The notes below the pieces were generated by a model that was not told the origin of the DNA, searched no databases, and saw only the letters and a list, made by a program, of their open reading frames with translations. Positions 44,233 through 53,082 of a stretch of DNA of 64,000 nt are shown here, piece by piece. A program made the translations under genes and the position numbers. This DNA is from Colwellia sp. (GTDB taxonomy: Bacteria; Pseudomonadota; Gammaproteobacteria; Enterobacterales; Alteromonadaceae). The stretch lies in the NCBI GenBank assembly GCA_013215465.1, contig JABSOW010000013.1, forward strand, positions 1-64,000, read 5' to 3'. How positions within the stretch are numbered: position 1 is the first letter of the stretch; the number at the start of each line of letters is the position of its first letter.

Positions 44233-45657
44233 TTACTCGTAGCGGTAGCCTTGCTCTGTTAAATCAATTAATGTTGCTTCAATACTTACTCTTAGGGTAT
44301 CTACAATAAAGTCGATGTCATGCTTAGTTAATGTTAGTGGTGGTGACATTACGTTTAAATGTACAATAGGGCGAACAATTAAGCCTTTAGCATCGGCATG
44401 GTTAGAGATTTGTTTACCAATATCCATTTCTTCAGGAAATAATTCACAGGTTTCTTTGTTAGCAACAAACTCAACACACCACATAAAACCTTGGCCGCGA
44501 ATATCACCAACAATAGGTAAGTCGCTAAGTGTTTCTAGTTTTTCTTTAAAGTAAGGCGCTAGGGTTAAAACATTATTCAGTAATTGTTCGCGCTCCATAA
44601 TTTCAATATTTTTTAACGCCGCGGCGCAAGCTACTGGGTGGCCTGAATAAGTAAAACCGTGAGCAAAGCAACGTCCATGACCTTCTTCACTGATCACATC
44701 CCAGATTTTCTCTGAAAAAATGGTTGCGCCTAAAGGCAGATAACCCGAGGTTAGTCCTTTAGCGCTAATGATAATGTCTGGCACTATGTCAAAAACATCT
44801 TCAGAAGCAAACCAGTGGCCAAGGCGGCCAAAAGCAGTAACAACTTCATCTGAAACATATAAAATGTCATATTTTTTACAGAGATCCCAAGTTTTTTGAT
44901 GATAGCCATAAGGTGGCACTATTACGCCGCCAGCGCCCATAATTGGCTCAGCAAAAAATGCCGCAACATTGTCAGCGCCTAAAGCCAGTATTTTTTGTTC
45001 AAGCTCGGTAATTAAAAAGTCTAAAAATTCAACGTCAGTTTTTTCATTAAATTGCCCATATTTTTTTGGTGCGGTAACGTGATGAATACTTCCTTGAATA
45101 TAGTCAAACTCCGCAGGGTGATCGCCTTTTTTACCGCCAATAGACATCGCCGCATAAGTTGAACCGTGATAAGACATATCGCGAGAAATGATGTGTTTCT
45201 TTTGCTGTTTACCTCGACAATTTTGATAATAACCAATTAAGCGATAAGCAGTATCTACCGCAGTTGAGCCGCCACAGCTGAAAAATACATGATTAAGCGT
45301 TCCTGGCGCTAGTTCAGCTATTTTTGTGGCAAGTTCTGTAGCGGGGATATTCGTCATATCAACAAAGGGGCTAGCGTATGACATTTTCATTACTTGATCA
45401 GCGATAGCATCGGCCATTTCTCGACGGCCTGTGCCAATGTTGTTACACCATAAACCACCAACAGCATCTAAATAACGATTACCATCAGTATCTTCAAGGT
45501 GGATACCGTCTGCTTTTGCTATCGGTAAAGCACCTTCAGTTTTATAAACATCAAAAATGGTCCAAGGATGCATAAAATGCGCTTGGTCTTTTTGTCTTAT
45601 TTCTTTAGTAAAGTCTTTAGTGATATCTTGGGTATCAGTAGTTGTGGACTTGTTCAT
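44233..45657 (-). CDS. Class III PLP aminotransferase, omega-amino acid/polyamine type
   Basis: A 474-residue aminotransferase of the SpuC / GABA-pyruvate type: HPWTIFDVYKTEGALPIAKA at the N-terminus, LDAVGGLWCNNIG, FFSCGGSTAVDTAYRLI, SYHGSTYAAMSIGG, YVSDEVVTAFGRLG and IISAKGLTSGYLPLGAT, with K300 as the PLP lysine. The ATG at 45655-45657 follows AGAGG; an upstream in-frame TTG would add five residues. It starts an operon with the dead aldehyde dehydrogenase and the ureohydrolase and is divergent from a LuxR-type regulator. The aldehyde product now needs another dehydrogenase. Confidence 0.92.
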   Translation of the reverse strand: MNKSTTTDTQDITKDFTKEIRQKDQAHFMHPWTIFDVYKTEGALPIAKADGIHLEDTDGNRYLDAVGGLWCNNIGTGRREMADAIADQVMKMSYASPFVDMTNIPATELATKIAELAPGTLNHVFFSCGGSTAVDTAYRLIGYYQNCRGKQQKKHIISRDMSYHGSTYAAMSIGGKKGDHPAEFDYIQGSIHHVTAPKKYGQFNEKTDVEFLDFLITELEQKILALGADNVAAFFAEPIMGAGGVIVPPYGYHQKTWDLCKKYDILYVSDEVVTAFGRLGHWFASEDVFDIVPDIIISAKGLTSGYLPLGATIFSEKIWDVISEEGHGRCFAHGFTYSGHPVACAAALKNIEIMEREQLLNNVLTLAPYFKEKLETLSDLPIVGDIRGQGFMWCVEFVANKETCELFPEEMDIGKQISNHADAKGLIVRPIVHLNVMSPPLTLTKHDIDFIVDTLRVSIEATLIDLTEQGYRYE

Positions 45658-45948
45658 TTTGACCTCTTTCAAGTGGAACGGGTATAGAGTGACTATATAC
45701 GCACAAATTTTGCTTGTTCTAACATGCTTGACGTAGCTCTGGATTGACTAAATCATTATTTCATTTGGTATTAATTCTGTTTGTTATCATTAAAGGAGCT
45801 ACAAATGATGGTGTTGAATCTATTTTTATGTTCTAAATTAACTATTACAGGTTAATTACCTTTTGTTTATCCCCTAAAAAGGGGAGCATATAAATTTATC
45901 AAACAAGTTATGCTTTGTTTTATATCAAGAGTGAGAAATAAGGGGTTT

Positions 45949-46776
45949 ATGAACAGCACCAATCAGTTAATTAATTGGCATGAATCGCTGGCAGCAGTAG
46001 TAGCTAAAAACTTTAGTTCAGAAGCCATTGCAGAATTATTAAAAGGCTTAGAAAATTTAGTTGATGCTAGCAGTGGCTTGGTGACTATTTTCCCACTGGC
46101 GCAGCCACCACAAACTACCCACCATAGGCTACTTGCCAATGAAAACCCTCAATATCAGCTTGATACTTATGATAGTGGTGCTTATTTACTTGACCCCTTT
46201 TATCGTATTGCCTTAGATAAGAAAGTTGAAGGGCCATTTACGGTAAAAGATGTTTCACCTGAAGGTTTTGAAAACTCTGAATACTACGATTTATTTTATA
46301 AAAAATTAGGTTTTATTGATGAAATTTGTATTTTATTTCAATTTGAAGATCAAGCCATAGTGAGTATTTCTCTGGTTAGGCATGCAGGGGAGCGCCCCTT
46401 TACTCGGGCCGAAGTTAAGCAACTGGAAATTGTTTATCCATTAATAAAAAGCATATTAGTGAAGTGGCGACAAAGTCTTGAGCATACCGCACCACCCAAT
46501 TTAGAGAGGCAGTTAGAAAATGCGTTAATTAACTTTGGTAATTCGGTATTAACCCCAAGAGAAAGCAAAATAATTCACTTAATTTTGCATGGCTATTCGA
46601 TAAAATACATTGCTGATAAATTGGATAACAGTGTTGAAACCATCAAACATCATCGCAAAAATATTTATACTAAGCTTGATGTGAGTTCACAGTCTGAACT
46701 GTTTTATTTATTTATCGCCTCATTAAAGGCTATGCCTGCAGGGGCTTTAGTTGATCCTTTGACGTTTTTGTCGTGA
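45949..46776 (+). CDS. LuxR-type helix-turn-helix regulator
   Basis: A 275-residue regulator. The C-terminal GerE/LuxR domain reads LTPRESKIIHLILHGYSIKY, then IADKLDNSVETIKHHRKNIY and TKLDVSSQSELF. The N-terminal 190 residues look like a GAF/autoinducer-like sensor without a clear ligand signature. The ATG at 45949 has AAGGGG six bases upstream and was preferred to an ATG at 45910. Divergence from the aminotransferase operon (about 290 bp) suggests it controls polyamine, guanidino-acid or omega-amino-acid catabolism. Confidence 0.88.
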   Translation: MNSTNQLINWHESLAAVVAKNFSSEAIAELLKGLENLVDASSGLVTIFPLAQPPQTTHHRLLANENPQYQLDTYDSGAYLLDPFYRIALDKKVEGPFTVKDVSPEGFENSEYYDLFYKKLGFIDEICILFQFEDQAIVSISLVRHAGERPFTRAEVKQLEIVYPLIKSILVKWRQSLEHTAPPNLERQLENALINFGNSVLTPRESKIIHLILHGYSIKYIADKLDNSVETIKHHRKNIYTKLDVSSQSELFYLFIASLKAMPAGALVDPLTFLS

Positions 46777-46978
46777 AGTAACAAATCCGAATCAGCTAAT
46801 ACAAAATCTGTTACCTGCGCCAAAATAAAGCCTTTTAAATTATATTTTATGGGCATATTAACGTTATTAACAATATCTGTTTATAACGACTAGTATCGAT
46901 ACAGATACTCATGCTTGTTTACCATTTTCTCTATGGTAAAATAGTCACATTAAATATTCCCATTGAGACGTTTTATCT

Positions 46979-47740
46979 GTGTCTACTCAGTCATTATTAA
47001 CCCCCATCTTAAATTTTTTATCATGCGAAACACCTGACTCTTGGCTTGAAGAGGCGGTTAAACCTGAAAATCTGCCAATTATATTATTGGATCATTTAAT
47101 ATGTGAATTAAAAGCCGCTCAGTCGGCAATGTTTCTTATTCGTAAATACGCCGTTGATAAAGAAAGTGGCGTTGCTTTATTGAATTGGCTTCAGCCTTTT
47201 GAAAAATACATTTATCGTAAAGAAGGCGATTGGCGAGATCTACCAAGCAAAAATAAGCTCAGCAAAGCAATTGTTCCCAAAGCTAATACCAAATATGGAC
47301 AAGATCTGATTGATAAAATGGTACTGTTAATTAAAGAAGAGTTGCACCACTTTTATCAAGTATTAGAAATAATGGATGAGTTTTCTGTTGAATATAAAAA
47401 TATTACTTCAAGTCGTTATGCAAAAGGCTTGCTAACGCATGTCAAAACCCATGAGCCTGAAACCTTAGTAGATAAATTAATTTGTGGCGCATTTATAGAA
47501 GCAAGATCGTGTGAACGGTTTGCTAAGTTAGCGCCACATGTTGATAAACGCTTAGGTGATTTTTATATTTCATTATTACGCTCAGAAGCTCGCCATTACC
47601 AAGATTATTTAGCACTTGCTGAACAGATAGCCGGTAAAGATATTTCTGCACGAATTGTTTATTTTGGTAAAGTAGAAGCTGAACTAATCTCTGCACCAGA
47701 CAGTGATTTTAAATTTCATAGCGGTGTACCGAGTTATTAA
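46979..47740 (+). CDS. miaE: tRNA-(ms2io6A37) hydroxylase
   Basis: A 253-residue non-heme diiron monooxygenase that hydroxylates the isopentenyl group of ms2i6A37 in tRNA. Ferritin-like helices carry ICELKAAQSAMFLIRKY (residues 39-55), EELHHFYQVLEIM, GAFIEARSCERF and LLRSEARHYQDYL, supplying the Glu/His iron ligands. Translation starts at a GTG preceded by GAG; there is no nearer ATG and the N-terminus aligns well with E. coli MiaE. It overlaps the convergent outer-membrane protein gene by 4 bp. Confidence 0.95.
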   Translation: MSTQSLLTPILNFLSCETPDSWLEEAVKPENLPIILLDHLICELKAAQSAMFLIRKYAVDKESGVALLNWLQPFEKYIYRKEGDWRDLPSKNKLSKAIVPKANTKYGQDLIDKMVLLIKEELHHFYQVLEIMDEFSVEYKNITSSRYAKGLLTHVKTHEPETLVDKLICGAFIEARSCERFAKLAPHVDKRLGDFYISLLRSEARHYQDYLALAEQIAGKDISARIVYFGKVEAELISAPDSDFKFHSGVPSY

Positions 47741-48471
47741 AAGTGGAATCGTGCGCTTAATAAAAAACTTGAATCATTATTGTTATTTAAGTTTTTAATA
47801 AACCCACCTTCAATAACCCATGTTGGATTTATTAATTGCAAGCCAATAGTAACTTGATGCGTTATTTCATTTCCTTCTTGCCATCTTCCATTAAGCTCTG
47901 TAACCGCGTGTATTTCAGACTCAACACCCCAGTCAGGGTAAAGTGATGGTGATAAGCGGTACTGCCAAGAAAGATCATATCGACCACTATTAAGACGGTT
48001 ATCTATACCAGTTTGATAAAGTACATCAATATCGACTTCATATCTGTCTTTAAAAAATGTATAAACAAATCCAGCTTGTACTGCTGGATCTCGATCATGG
48101 TCACTAGGAACAATCGCACCCGCTAATAATGCTAATCTTGACGTTCCTGAAAAAAAGTCATTTTGTATGACCGTGTGACGATATAAAGCAGATAGATCAC
48201 CAAAACGTGCTCCATCATTAGGCTTTTCTTGGTAGGGGATCCCCAATAACAAAGCTTGATCGTTGCTGAGGCCGTAGGCAGTACTTATGATAAAATTATC
48301 TCGGTCACCTGCTGTTAGATGTTGATATGAAAAACGTACCACGTAACCATGTAGGTTAATGGGTAAGGCGACCAATGACCTTAAGCCCATACTGTTTGCA
48401 CTTTGTATATTGAGCATTGCAATCAGTGTCATACTGGCTATTGATTTAATACTATTTTTTATCTTTTTCAT
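47737..48471 (-). CDS. Predicted outer-membrane beta-barrel protein of the mer-like operon
   Basis: A 244-residue exported protein: signal peptide about 1-27 (SIASMTLIAMLNIQSANS), then alternating amphipathic strands and a C-terminal aromatic end (LLSARFHF) typical of outer-membrane barrels. No closer family is recognised; it recalls small transporter-like barrels such as the phenol-degradation MetA family. It overlaps the MerP-like gene by 20 bp and is the last gene of the operon. A metal-related role is inferred from context only. Confidence 0.7.
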   Translation of the reverse strand: MKKIKNSIKSIASMTLIAMLNIQSANSMGLRSLVALPINLHGYVVRFSYQHLTAGDRDNFIISTAYGLSNDQALLLGIPYQEKPNDGARFGDLSALYRHTVIQNDFFSGTSRLALLAGAIVPSDHDRDPAVQAGFVYTFFKDRYEVDIDVLYQTGIDNRLNSGRYDLSWQYRLSPSLYPDWGVESEIHAVTELNGRWQEGNEITHQVTIGLQLINPTWVIEGGFIKNLNNNNDSSFLLSARFHF

Positions 48472-48760
48472 CAGGGAATACCGTTACTTTGGTAGGCGTA
48501 AATCCTGCGTCTAAGACCGCTTGTTTAATCATTTCGATCCTTGGTAATTCAGATGCTGTTTCTATACGAATTTTCTTAGTCTTCATACTTATTTGTACTT
48601 GAGTAACCCCTGCTATTTTATTAAATGTTCGATTTAAAGTATCTACGCAGAAAGCACAAGTCATACCATGTACATCAATTTCAATTGTTTTTGCATTAAG
48701 CGAAAGAGCAAAAGATAAAGATAAAGTTGAAAATAATGTTAGTAATATAATTTTTTTCAT
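48452..48760 (-). CDS. MerP-like periplasmic heavy-metal-binding protein
   Basis: A 102-residue protein with a signal peptide (about 1-23, ending LNA) and one HMA domain. GMTCAFCVDTLNRTF holds the metal-binding pair C35 and C38, as GMTCAAC does in MerP. A basic/acidic tail (FPDEKDKK) follows. It would hand a thiophilic metal, Hg(II) in known systems, to the MerT-like membrane protein encoded just upstream (14-bp gap). Confidence 0.88.
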   Translation of the reverse strand: MKKIILLTLFSTLSLSFALSLNAKTIEIDVHGMTCAFCVDTLNRTFNKIAGVTQVQISMKTKKIRIETASELPRIEMIKQAVLDAGFTPTKVTVFPDEKDKK

Positions 48761-48774
48761 TGTTTTCTTCTCCG

Positions 48775-49170
48775 CTATAAATCAAGAAAGTTTCGAATTG
48801 GTAATAAAAGATAACTAGTGAAAAAGCCAATAAACCAGATCATTGAACTTAACCAAAAAATCCTTTTATTCCATAGTGTTGATTTTCTACAAAGGGCTGC
48901 CAATACCGGTTCAGCAGGACAGTGCTGATTAGGTCGCCAAATAACCCAAGCTAAAACCATCAAAATTAGCGCTGCTATTGTTAGTGTCCAGCTCTTATGT
49001 TCAGCAAGAAAAATAAGTCCAGGTATGTGGTAATGTAAACTAGCAACTACTGCACCAAAGCCCAAGGTCACTAATAAAATGGGTAAAGCACAGCACAATA
49101 ATGTTCCACTTGCCACGAAAAGAGTTATCCATCTAAGGTAAGGTTTTACTCTTATTTTATTGTCAGACAT
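48775..49170 (-). CDS. MerT-like inner-membrane metal transport protein
   Basis: A 131-residue protein with three membrane helices (about 13-38, 66-86, 106-127). The first helix has the vicinal pair C26-C27 (GTLLCCALPILLV), as in MerT. The loop before helix three reads WRPNQHCPAEPVLAALC then RKSTLWNKRIFW, corresponding to the MerT loop with its second cysteine pair. The ATG at 49170 follows AGGATT and lies one base after the GDCCVxC gene's stop. It likely passes a thiophilic metal inward from the MerP-like protein. Confidence 0.8.
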   Translation of the reverse strand: MSDNKIRVKPYLRWITLFVASGTLLCCALPILLVTLGFGAVVASLHYHIPGLIFLAEHKSWTLTIAALILMVLAWVIWRPNQHCPAEPVLAALCRKSTLWNKRIFWLSSMIWFIGFFTSYLLLPIRNFLDL

Positions 49171-49171
49171 T

Positions 49172-49393
49172 TTAATCCTCACAATCCGAACATGAGCCGC
49201 TCTGTTGAATTGGTGGGCAGGGCACAGAGCCATAAGAACAAAAAATACAGCAATCCCCTTTAAGAGGTTTCAGTAATGTTTTACAGGTAGTGCATTGGTA
49301 GAACCACTGACAAGCATCTGTTGGCATTTCAAGTAATTCTCGCTGTCCACATTCAGGGCATGTTAATGTTGATTTAGTGATAATTTTAGTCAT
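49172..49393 (-). CDS. GDCCVxC-domain small cysteine-rich protein
   Basis: A 73-residue protein with eleven cysteines. An N-terminal zinc-ribbon-like part (TCPECG, YQCTTC) precedes GDCCIFCSYGSVPCPPIQ, the signature of the GDCCVxC family, some members of which carry selenocysteine in this motif; here both positions are ordinary cysteines. The family is often found near mercuric transport genes and has no proven function. It is the first gene of the mer-like operon. Its start codon sits two bases from the end of element B, so its 5' leader and ribosome-binding site are supplied by the inserted element. Confidence 0.85.
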   Translation of the reverse strand: MTKIITKSTLTCPECGQRELLEMPTDACQWFYQCTTCKTLLKPLKGDCCIFCSYGSVPCPPIQQSGSCSDCED

Positions 49394-49394
49394 A

Positions 49395-49659
49395 TACCCA
49401 TGTTACCTCAAGATGCCGGATTCAGCTGGAATTAGAAACGTCTTTAGGTAAGGCATTGATTGAAGAGAATGGTTGTTCTCCTTGTCGAAATCAATAACGC
49501 AGCATAAAGCGTTTCTAAACCAGCCCGTTGGGGGATGACTGAGCAAACCATGCTCTTCGTTGCCTCTATTTTTAATGGAACAACCATTAATAAAAAGATG
49601 CGCCTTGCTCATGAATCGCTCAGTCACCCTGAAACTCGTATCTTGAAGTATCATGGGTA
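49395..49659 (-). mobile_element. 265-bp TA-flanked miniature element (copy B), in the mer-like operon leader
   Basis: Same ends as copy A (TACCCATGTTACCTCAAGAT and, inverted, TACCCATGATACTTCAAGAT), flanked by TA at 49393-49394 and 49660-49661. Relative to A it is inverted and has 106 extra internal bases. Both copies share a conserved stretch whose translation contains WFRNALC and SMPYLKTFLIPAESGILR. No transposase is encoded. It separates the MerR-type promoter from the GDCCVxC start codon. An imperfect internal inversion (ATGACTGAGC / GCTCAGTCACC) suggests the transcript folds. Confidence 0.88.
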
Positions 49660-49686
49660 TATACCCTCCTTTACGTTGATTCTTTT

Positions 49687-49717
49687 AGTATAGAACCTAT
49701 AGTTACTATAGGTTCAA
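49687..49717 (-). promoter_or_regulatory. MerR-type promoter/operator with 19-bp spacer
   Basis: On the minus strand, TTGAAC (49712-49717) and TATACT (49687-49692) are separated by 19 bp instead of 17. The spacer region carries the dyad ACCTATAGT-T-ACTATAGGT (49695-49713, plus-strand reading), a perfect 9-1-9 inverted repeat. An over-long spacer spanned by a dyad is the hallmark of promoters twisted open by MerR-family activators. It points toward the mer-like operon and lies 11 bp from the merR start. Confidence 0.85.
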
Positions 49718-49727
49718 GGGGGGAGAG

Positions 49728-50144
49728 ATGAAATTTGAAACATATTCAGTTGGGCAGCTTGCGAAAAAAACCGGTTGTAAAGTAGAAACGGTTCATTATT
49801 ATGAAAAAATAGGGCTCATGCCTGAGCCCCCGAGAACTGAGGGGGGACATCGAGTATACGCCCTGTCTCATGTTAAGCGGTTAAATTTTATCAGGCGTAG
49901 CCGTGCTCTAGGTTTTAGGATAGAACAGAGCAAAGATTTACTTAAATTTATTGATGAGCCTGATCATTATTGCGGAGAAGTCAGGGCTATGGTGATGCTA
50001 CAAGCTAGGGTTATACAAGAAAAAATAGACGATTTACAGCGTCTTCAATCGGCATTAAATGAAATGGTTACGCAATGTAAAGCTAGTAACAACGCTATCA
50101 ATGATTGCCCTATAGTCGATGCTCTTTTTACCCGTATCCAATAG
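49728..50144 (+). CDS. MerR-family metal-responsive regulator
   Basis: A 138-residue activator/repressor. The N-terminal winged helix reads YSVGQLAKKTGCKVETVHYY, then EKIGLMPEPPRTEGGHRVY. Cysteines C82 (DHYCGEV), C117 (VTQCKAS) and C127 (NDCPIVDAL) fall at the MerR(Hg) positions 82, 117 and 126, with one extra residue in the last loop. Hg(II) is the likeliest inducer, though Pb/Cd-type relatives share this layout. GGGAGAG precedes the ATG. It faces the 19-bp-spacer promoter of the mer-like operon. Confidence 0.9.
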   Translation: MKFETYSVGQLAKKTGCKVETVHYYEKIGLMPEPPRTEGGHRVYALSHVKRLNFIRRSRALGFRIEQSKDLLKFIDEPDHYCGEVRAMVMLQARVIQEKIDDLQRLQSALNEMVTQCKASNNAINDCPIVDALFTRIQ

Positions 50145-50264
50145 GTGAAAGGCCTATTGACCACATTATATCAATTGAAGTAATGAATTATTCATTAAGT
50201 GGTAATTAAAAGGTTTAGAAGCAAGTTATTGATTTTATTTTGTATTAATCATCATTAATGCATA

Positions 50265-51008
50265 TTAGGTAAATGGTCTATTCATTAATTGCATACTTGT
50301 TGGCGTAACTTTAAGCCAGGCACCTTGCTCATACCAATCACCCAGTACTATGCGTTTAGCCGCTTCATTATTGACATTTAATTGATGTACTGCCGGCCTG
50401 TGGGTATGACCATGTATTAATAGCTGACTATGATAATTTTCAAGACACTTAACGACTTCGTCAGGTGTTACGTCCATAATATCTTGTGACTTAACCGCGG
50501 TTGCTGCGGCACTTTTTTTACGGTAATCATTCGCTATCTTTTTACGGACAAATAAAGGTAAGCTTTTTACTAACGTTTGCCACCACCAAGAGCGGGATTT
50601 TTTACGGAACTTTTGGTAGCCAACATCACGGGTGCACAGCGTATCACCGTGCATAATAACAACACTTTTTCCGTATAAATTTATTAAATCAATTTCTGGT
50701 AACAGCAGCATTGCTGATTTTTTAGCAAAACGCTGGCCAAGTAAAAAATCACGATTACCGTGAATATAATAAATCGTCGTCCCCATAGCTGACAGGGTAG
50801 TTAATGCCTCGGCTACGGTGGTTAAAAAAGCGCTATCATCATCGTCACCAATCCAAGCCTCGAATAAGTCACCTAAAATATATAACTGCTGAGCTTGAGT
50901 GGCTTCACCTTTTAAAAAGCGTAAAAAACAGGCCGTTATATCGGGCCTGTTTTGCGCTAAATGTAAATCGGCAATGAAGTAAGTAACTTGTTGCTTAGTA
51001 CTATTCAT
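50265..51008 (-). CDS. lpxH: UDP-2,3-diacylglucosamine diphosphatase
   Basis: A 247-residue calcineurin-like phosphoesterase of lipid A synthesis, which cuts UDP-2,3-diacylglucosamine to lipid X and UMP at the inner membrane. Metal ligands lie in YFIADLHLAQNRPDI, LGDLFEAWIGDDDD, HGNRDFLLG, MHGDTLCTRD and HGHTHRPAVH. Length fits LpxH. It lies 20 bp after ppiB on the same strand, the ppiB-lpxH pairing seen in E. coli and many relatives. Confidence 0.95.
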   Translation of the reverse strand: MNSTKQQVTYFIADLHLAQNRPDITACFLRFLKGEATQAQQLYILGDLFEAWIGDDDDSAFLTTVAEALTTLSAMGTTIYYIHGNRDFLLGQRFAKKSAMLLLPEIDLINLYGKSVVIMHGDTLCTRDVGYQKFRKKSRSWWWQTLVKSLPLFVRKKIANDYRKKSAAATAVKSQDIMDVTPDEVVKCLENYHSQLLIHGHTHRPAVHQLNVNNEAAKRIVLGDWYEQGAWLKVTPTSMQLMNRPFT

Positions 51009-51028
51009 TAGTTGAAAAGGTTATCGAA

Positions 51029-51520
51029 TTATTCAACAACTGCCGTTTCAATTAAAATATCTTCTTTGGGTACATCACCGTGACCAGAGTAAGTGCCAGT
51101 TTCTACCAGTGCCATTTTATCAATGACGTCCATGCCGTCAACGACTTCGCCAAATACACAGTAGCCCCAGCCTTGCGTAGTTTCACTGGTAAAATCTAAG
51201 AAATCATTATCTGATAAATTAATGAAAAATTGCGCAGACGCTGAATGTGGCTCTTGTGTACGTGCCATCGCTAAGGTACCGCGTTTATTACCTAAGCCAT
51301 TATTTGCTTCATTGTCAATGCTAGCACGGCTTTGTTTTTCGTCTAAACCAGGAGTGAAACCACCACCTTGCGCCATAAAGCCTTTGATCACTCGGTGAAA
51401 AATAGTGCCATTGTAATGACCTTCTTCTACATATTGTTGGAAGTTTTTAGCAGTCTCTGGTGCTTTATCAAAATTTAATTCAATTTTAATATCGCCAAGG
51501 GTAGTTTTTAAAATAATCAT
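51029..51520 (-). CDS. ppiB: Cytoplasmic peptidyl-prolyl cis-trans isomerase B (cyclophilin)
   Basis: A 163-residue cyclophilin without signal peptide. Active-site residues are in [20 protein letters not shown] (catalytic arginine), [20 protein letters not shown] and [19 protein letters not shown]. It catalyses proline isomerisation during folding. It is divergent from cysS with 152 bp between starts, a conserved arrangement. Confidence 0.96.
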   Translation of the reverse strand: MIILKTTLGDIKIELNFDKAPETAKNFQQYVEEGHYNGTIFHRVIKGFMAQGGGFTPGLDEKQSRASIDNEANNGLGNKRGTLAMARTQEPHSASAQFFINLSDNDFLDFTSETTQGWGYCVFGEVVDGMDVIDKMALVETGTYSGHGDVPKEDILIETAVVE

Positions 51521-51672
51521 AAGATTCTCGTATACGTAATAAATTTTGCCAAATTGTACCTTAACTTGAGATAAAGTGCATCAGCTATGGTGATCCAAAA
51601 GGATGCTTGAGGTACAATCTTTTTTTCAATTCGAATATTTACTATTTAATTTAAGTGGAGTCGTTAATTCTC

Positions 51673-53079
51673 ATGTTACAGATATACAATACCCTAACCC
51701 GTAAAAAGGAAATTTTTACCCCCATTACCCCCGGTAAAGTAGGATTGTATGTTTGTGGCTGCACGGTTTACGACTTATGCCACATTGGTCATGCACGAAC
51801 TTACATTAGCTTTGATAATATTGCCCGTTATTTACGCTTCTCTGGTTTTGACGTTAATTATGTACGCAACATTACTGATGTTGAAGATAAAATTATTAAT
51901 CGTGCTCATGAAAACAATGAAACTCCTGAGCAGTTAACTGAGCGTACTATTGCTTATATGCATGAAGATTTTGATGCGCTAAATATGGCTCGTCCTGATC
52001 TTGAGCCTAGAGTGACCACGCATATGGCTGAAATTGTTGCGATGATAGCAACATTAGTTGCTAAAAAACATGCTTATATTGCCGGTGTTGACGCGGATGT
52101 TACTGGCAAAGGTGATGTTTTATTCGATGTCTCCAGTTATGCCGATTATGGCAAGTTGAGTGGTCAAGACTTAGAACAATTACAATCGGGATCACGAGTT
52201 GCAGTGGATGACTCAAAAAACAGCCCGCTAGACTTTGTTTTATGGAAATCGGCTAAACCTGGTGAGCCAAGTTGGTCATCGCCGTGGGGAGAAGGTCGTC
52301 CCGGTTGGCATATAGAATGTTCAGCGATGAGCGCTAAAGAGTTAGGCCATCATTTTGATATTCACGGCGGCGGCTCAGATTTACAATTTCCTCATCATGA
52401 AAATGAAGTTGCGCAAAGCTGTTGTGCACTTGACACCCCCTATGTTAATTATTGGATGCACACGGGAATGGTACAAATTGATCAAGAAAAAATGTCTAAA
52501 TCTCTTGGTAACTTTTTTACTATTCGTGATGTGTTAGCGAAGTATGATGCAGAAACGGTACGATTTTTCTTAACAACAGGGCACTATCGTAGCCAGTTAA
52601 ATTACTCAACAGACAATTTAAGCCAAGCACGCTCTTCATTAGAGCGTATTTATACTGCGCTTAGAGATATTAATGTGCCAGAAGACTTTGTTTTAGATAA
52701 ACAGTCAGCTTATGTAGCGCAATTTTGTCATGCCATGGATGATGATTTTAATACCCCACAGGCCATTGCGGTATTATTTGAAATTGCGAAAGAGCTCAAT
52801 GTGGTCAAAGATGACAATACCGAGCAAGCAATAACACTTGCTGCTACCTTAAAAGCACTGGGCGGTGTTATTGGTTTATTACAACTGTCACCAGCTGAAT
52901 TTTTACAAGGGCAAAATGATGATGATGAAGTTGCTGTTATTGAAGCGCTAATAGTACAGCGTAATCAAGCGCGTGTTGATAAAAACTGGGCGTTAGCAGA
53001 TGAAGCGAGAGACAAGTTAAATGCGATGAAGATTGTACTAGAAGATAGTGCCGGTAAAACCACTTGGCGTAAAGCATAG
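51673..53079 (+). CDS. cysS: Cysteinyl-tRNA synthetase
   Basis: A 468-residue class I synthetase. The HIGH motif appears as [15 protein letters not shown] as EKMSKSLGN, and zinc ligands as [17 protein letters not shown] and [11 protein letters not shown]. The ATG at 51673 was chosen because AAGTGGAG lies upstream; an in-frame GTG at 51655 overlaps that purine tract and would add six residues not found in the family (which begins M-L-x-I-Y-N). Convergent with folD. Confidence 0.96.
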   Translation: MLQIYNTLTRKKEIFTPITPGKVGLYVCGCTVYDLCHIGHARTYISFDNIARYLRFSGFDVNYVRNITDVEDKIINRAHENNETPEQLTERTIAYMHEDFDALNMARPDLEPRVTTHMAEIVAMIATLVAKKHAYIAGVDADVTGKGDVLFDVSSYADYGKLSGQDLEQLQSGSRVAVDDSKNSPLDFVLWKSAKPGEPSWSSPWGEGRPGWHIECSAMSAKELGHHFDIHGGGSDLQFPHHENEVAQSCCALDTPYVNYWMHTGMVQIDQEKMSKSLGNFFTIRDVLAKYDAETVRFFLTTGHYRSQLNYSTDNLSQARSSLERIYTALRDINVPEDFVLDKQSAYVAQFCHAMDDDFNTPQAIAVLFEIAKELNVVKDDNTEQAITLAATLKALGGVIGLLQLSPAEFLQGQNDDDEVAVIEALIVQRNQARVDKNWALADEARDKLNAMKIVLEDSAGKTTWRKA

Positions 53080-53082
53080 GTA

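Noticed and set aside
45910-45948. Upstream ATG for the LuxR-type regulator
   Set aside because: No Shine-Dalgarno there, while the ATG at 45949 has AAGGGG at good spacing.
49403-49654. 83-codon open frame covering element B
   Set aside because: It is bounded by the element's ends, has no ribosome-binding site and no family similarity; treated as MITE sequence.
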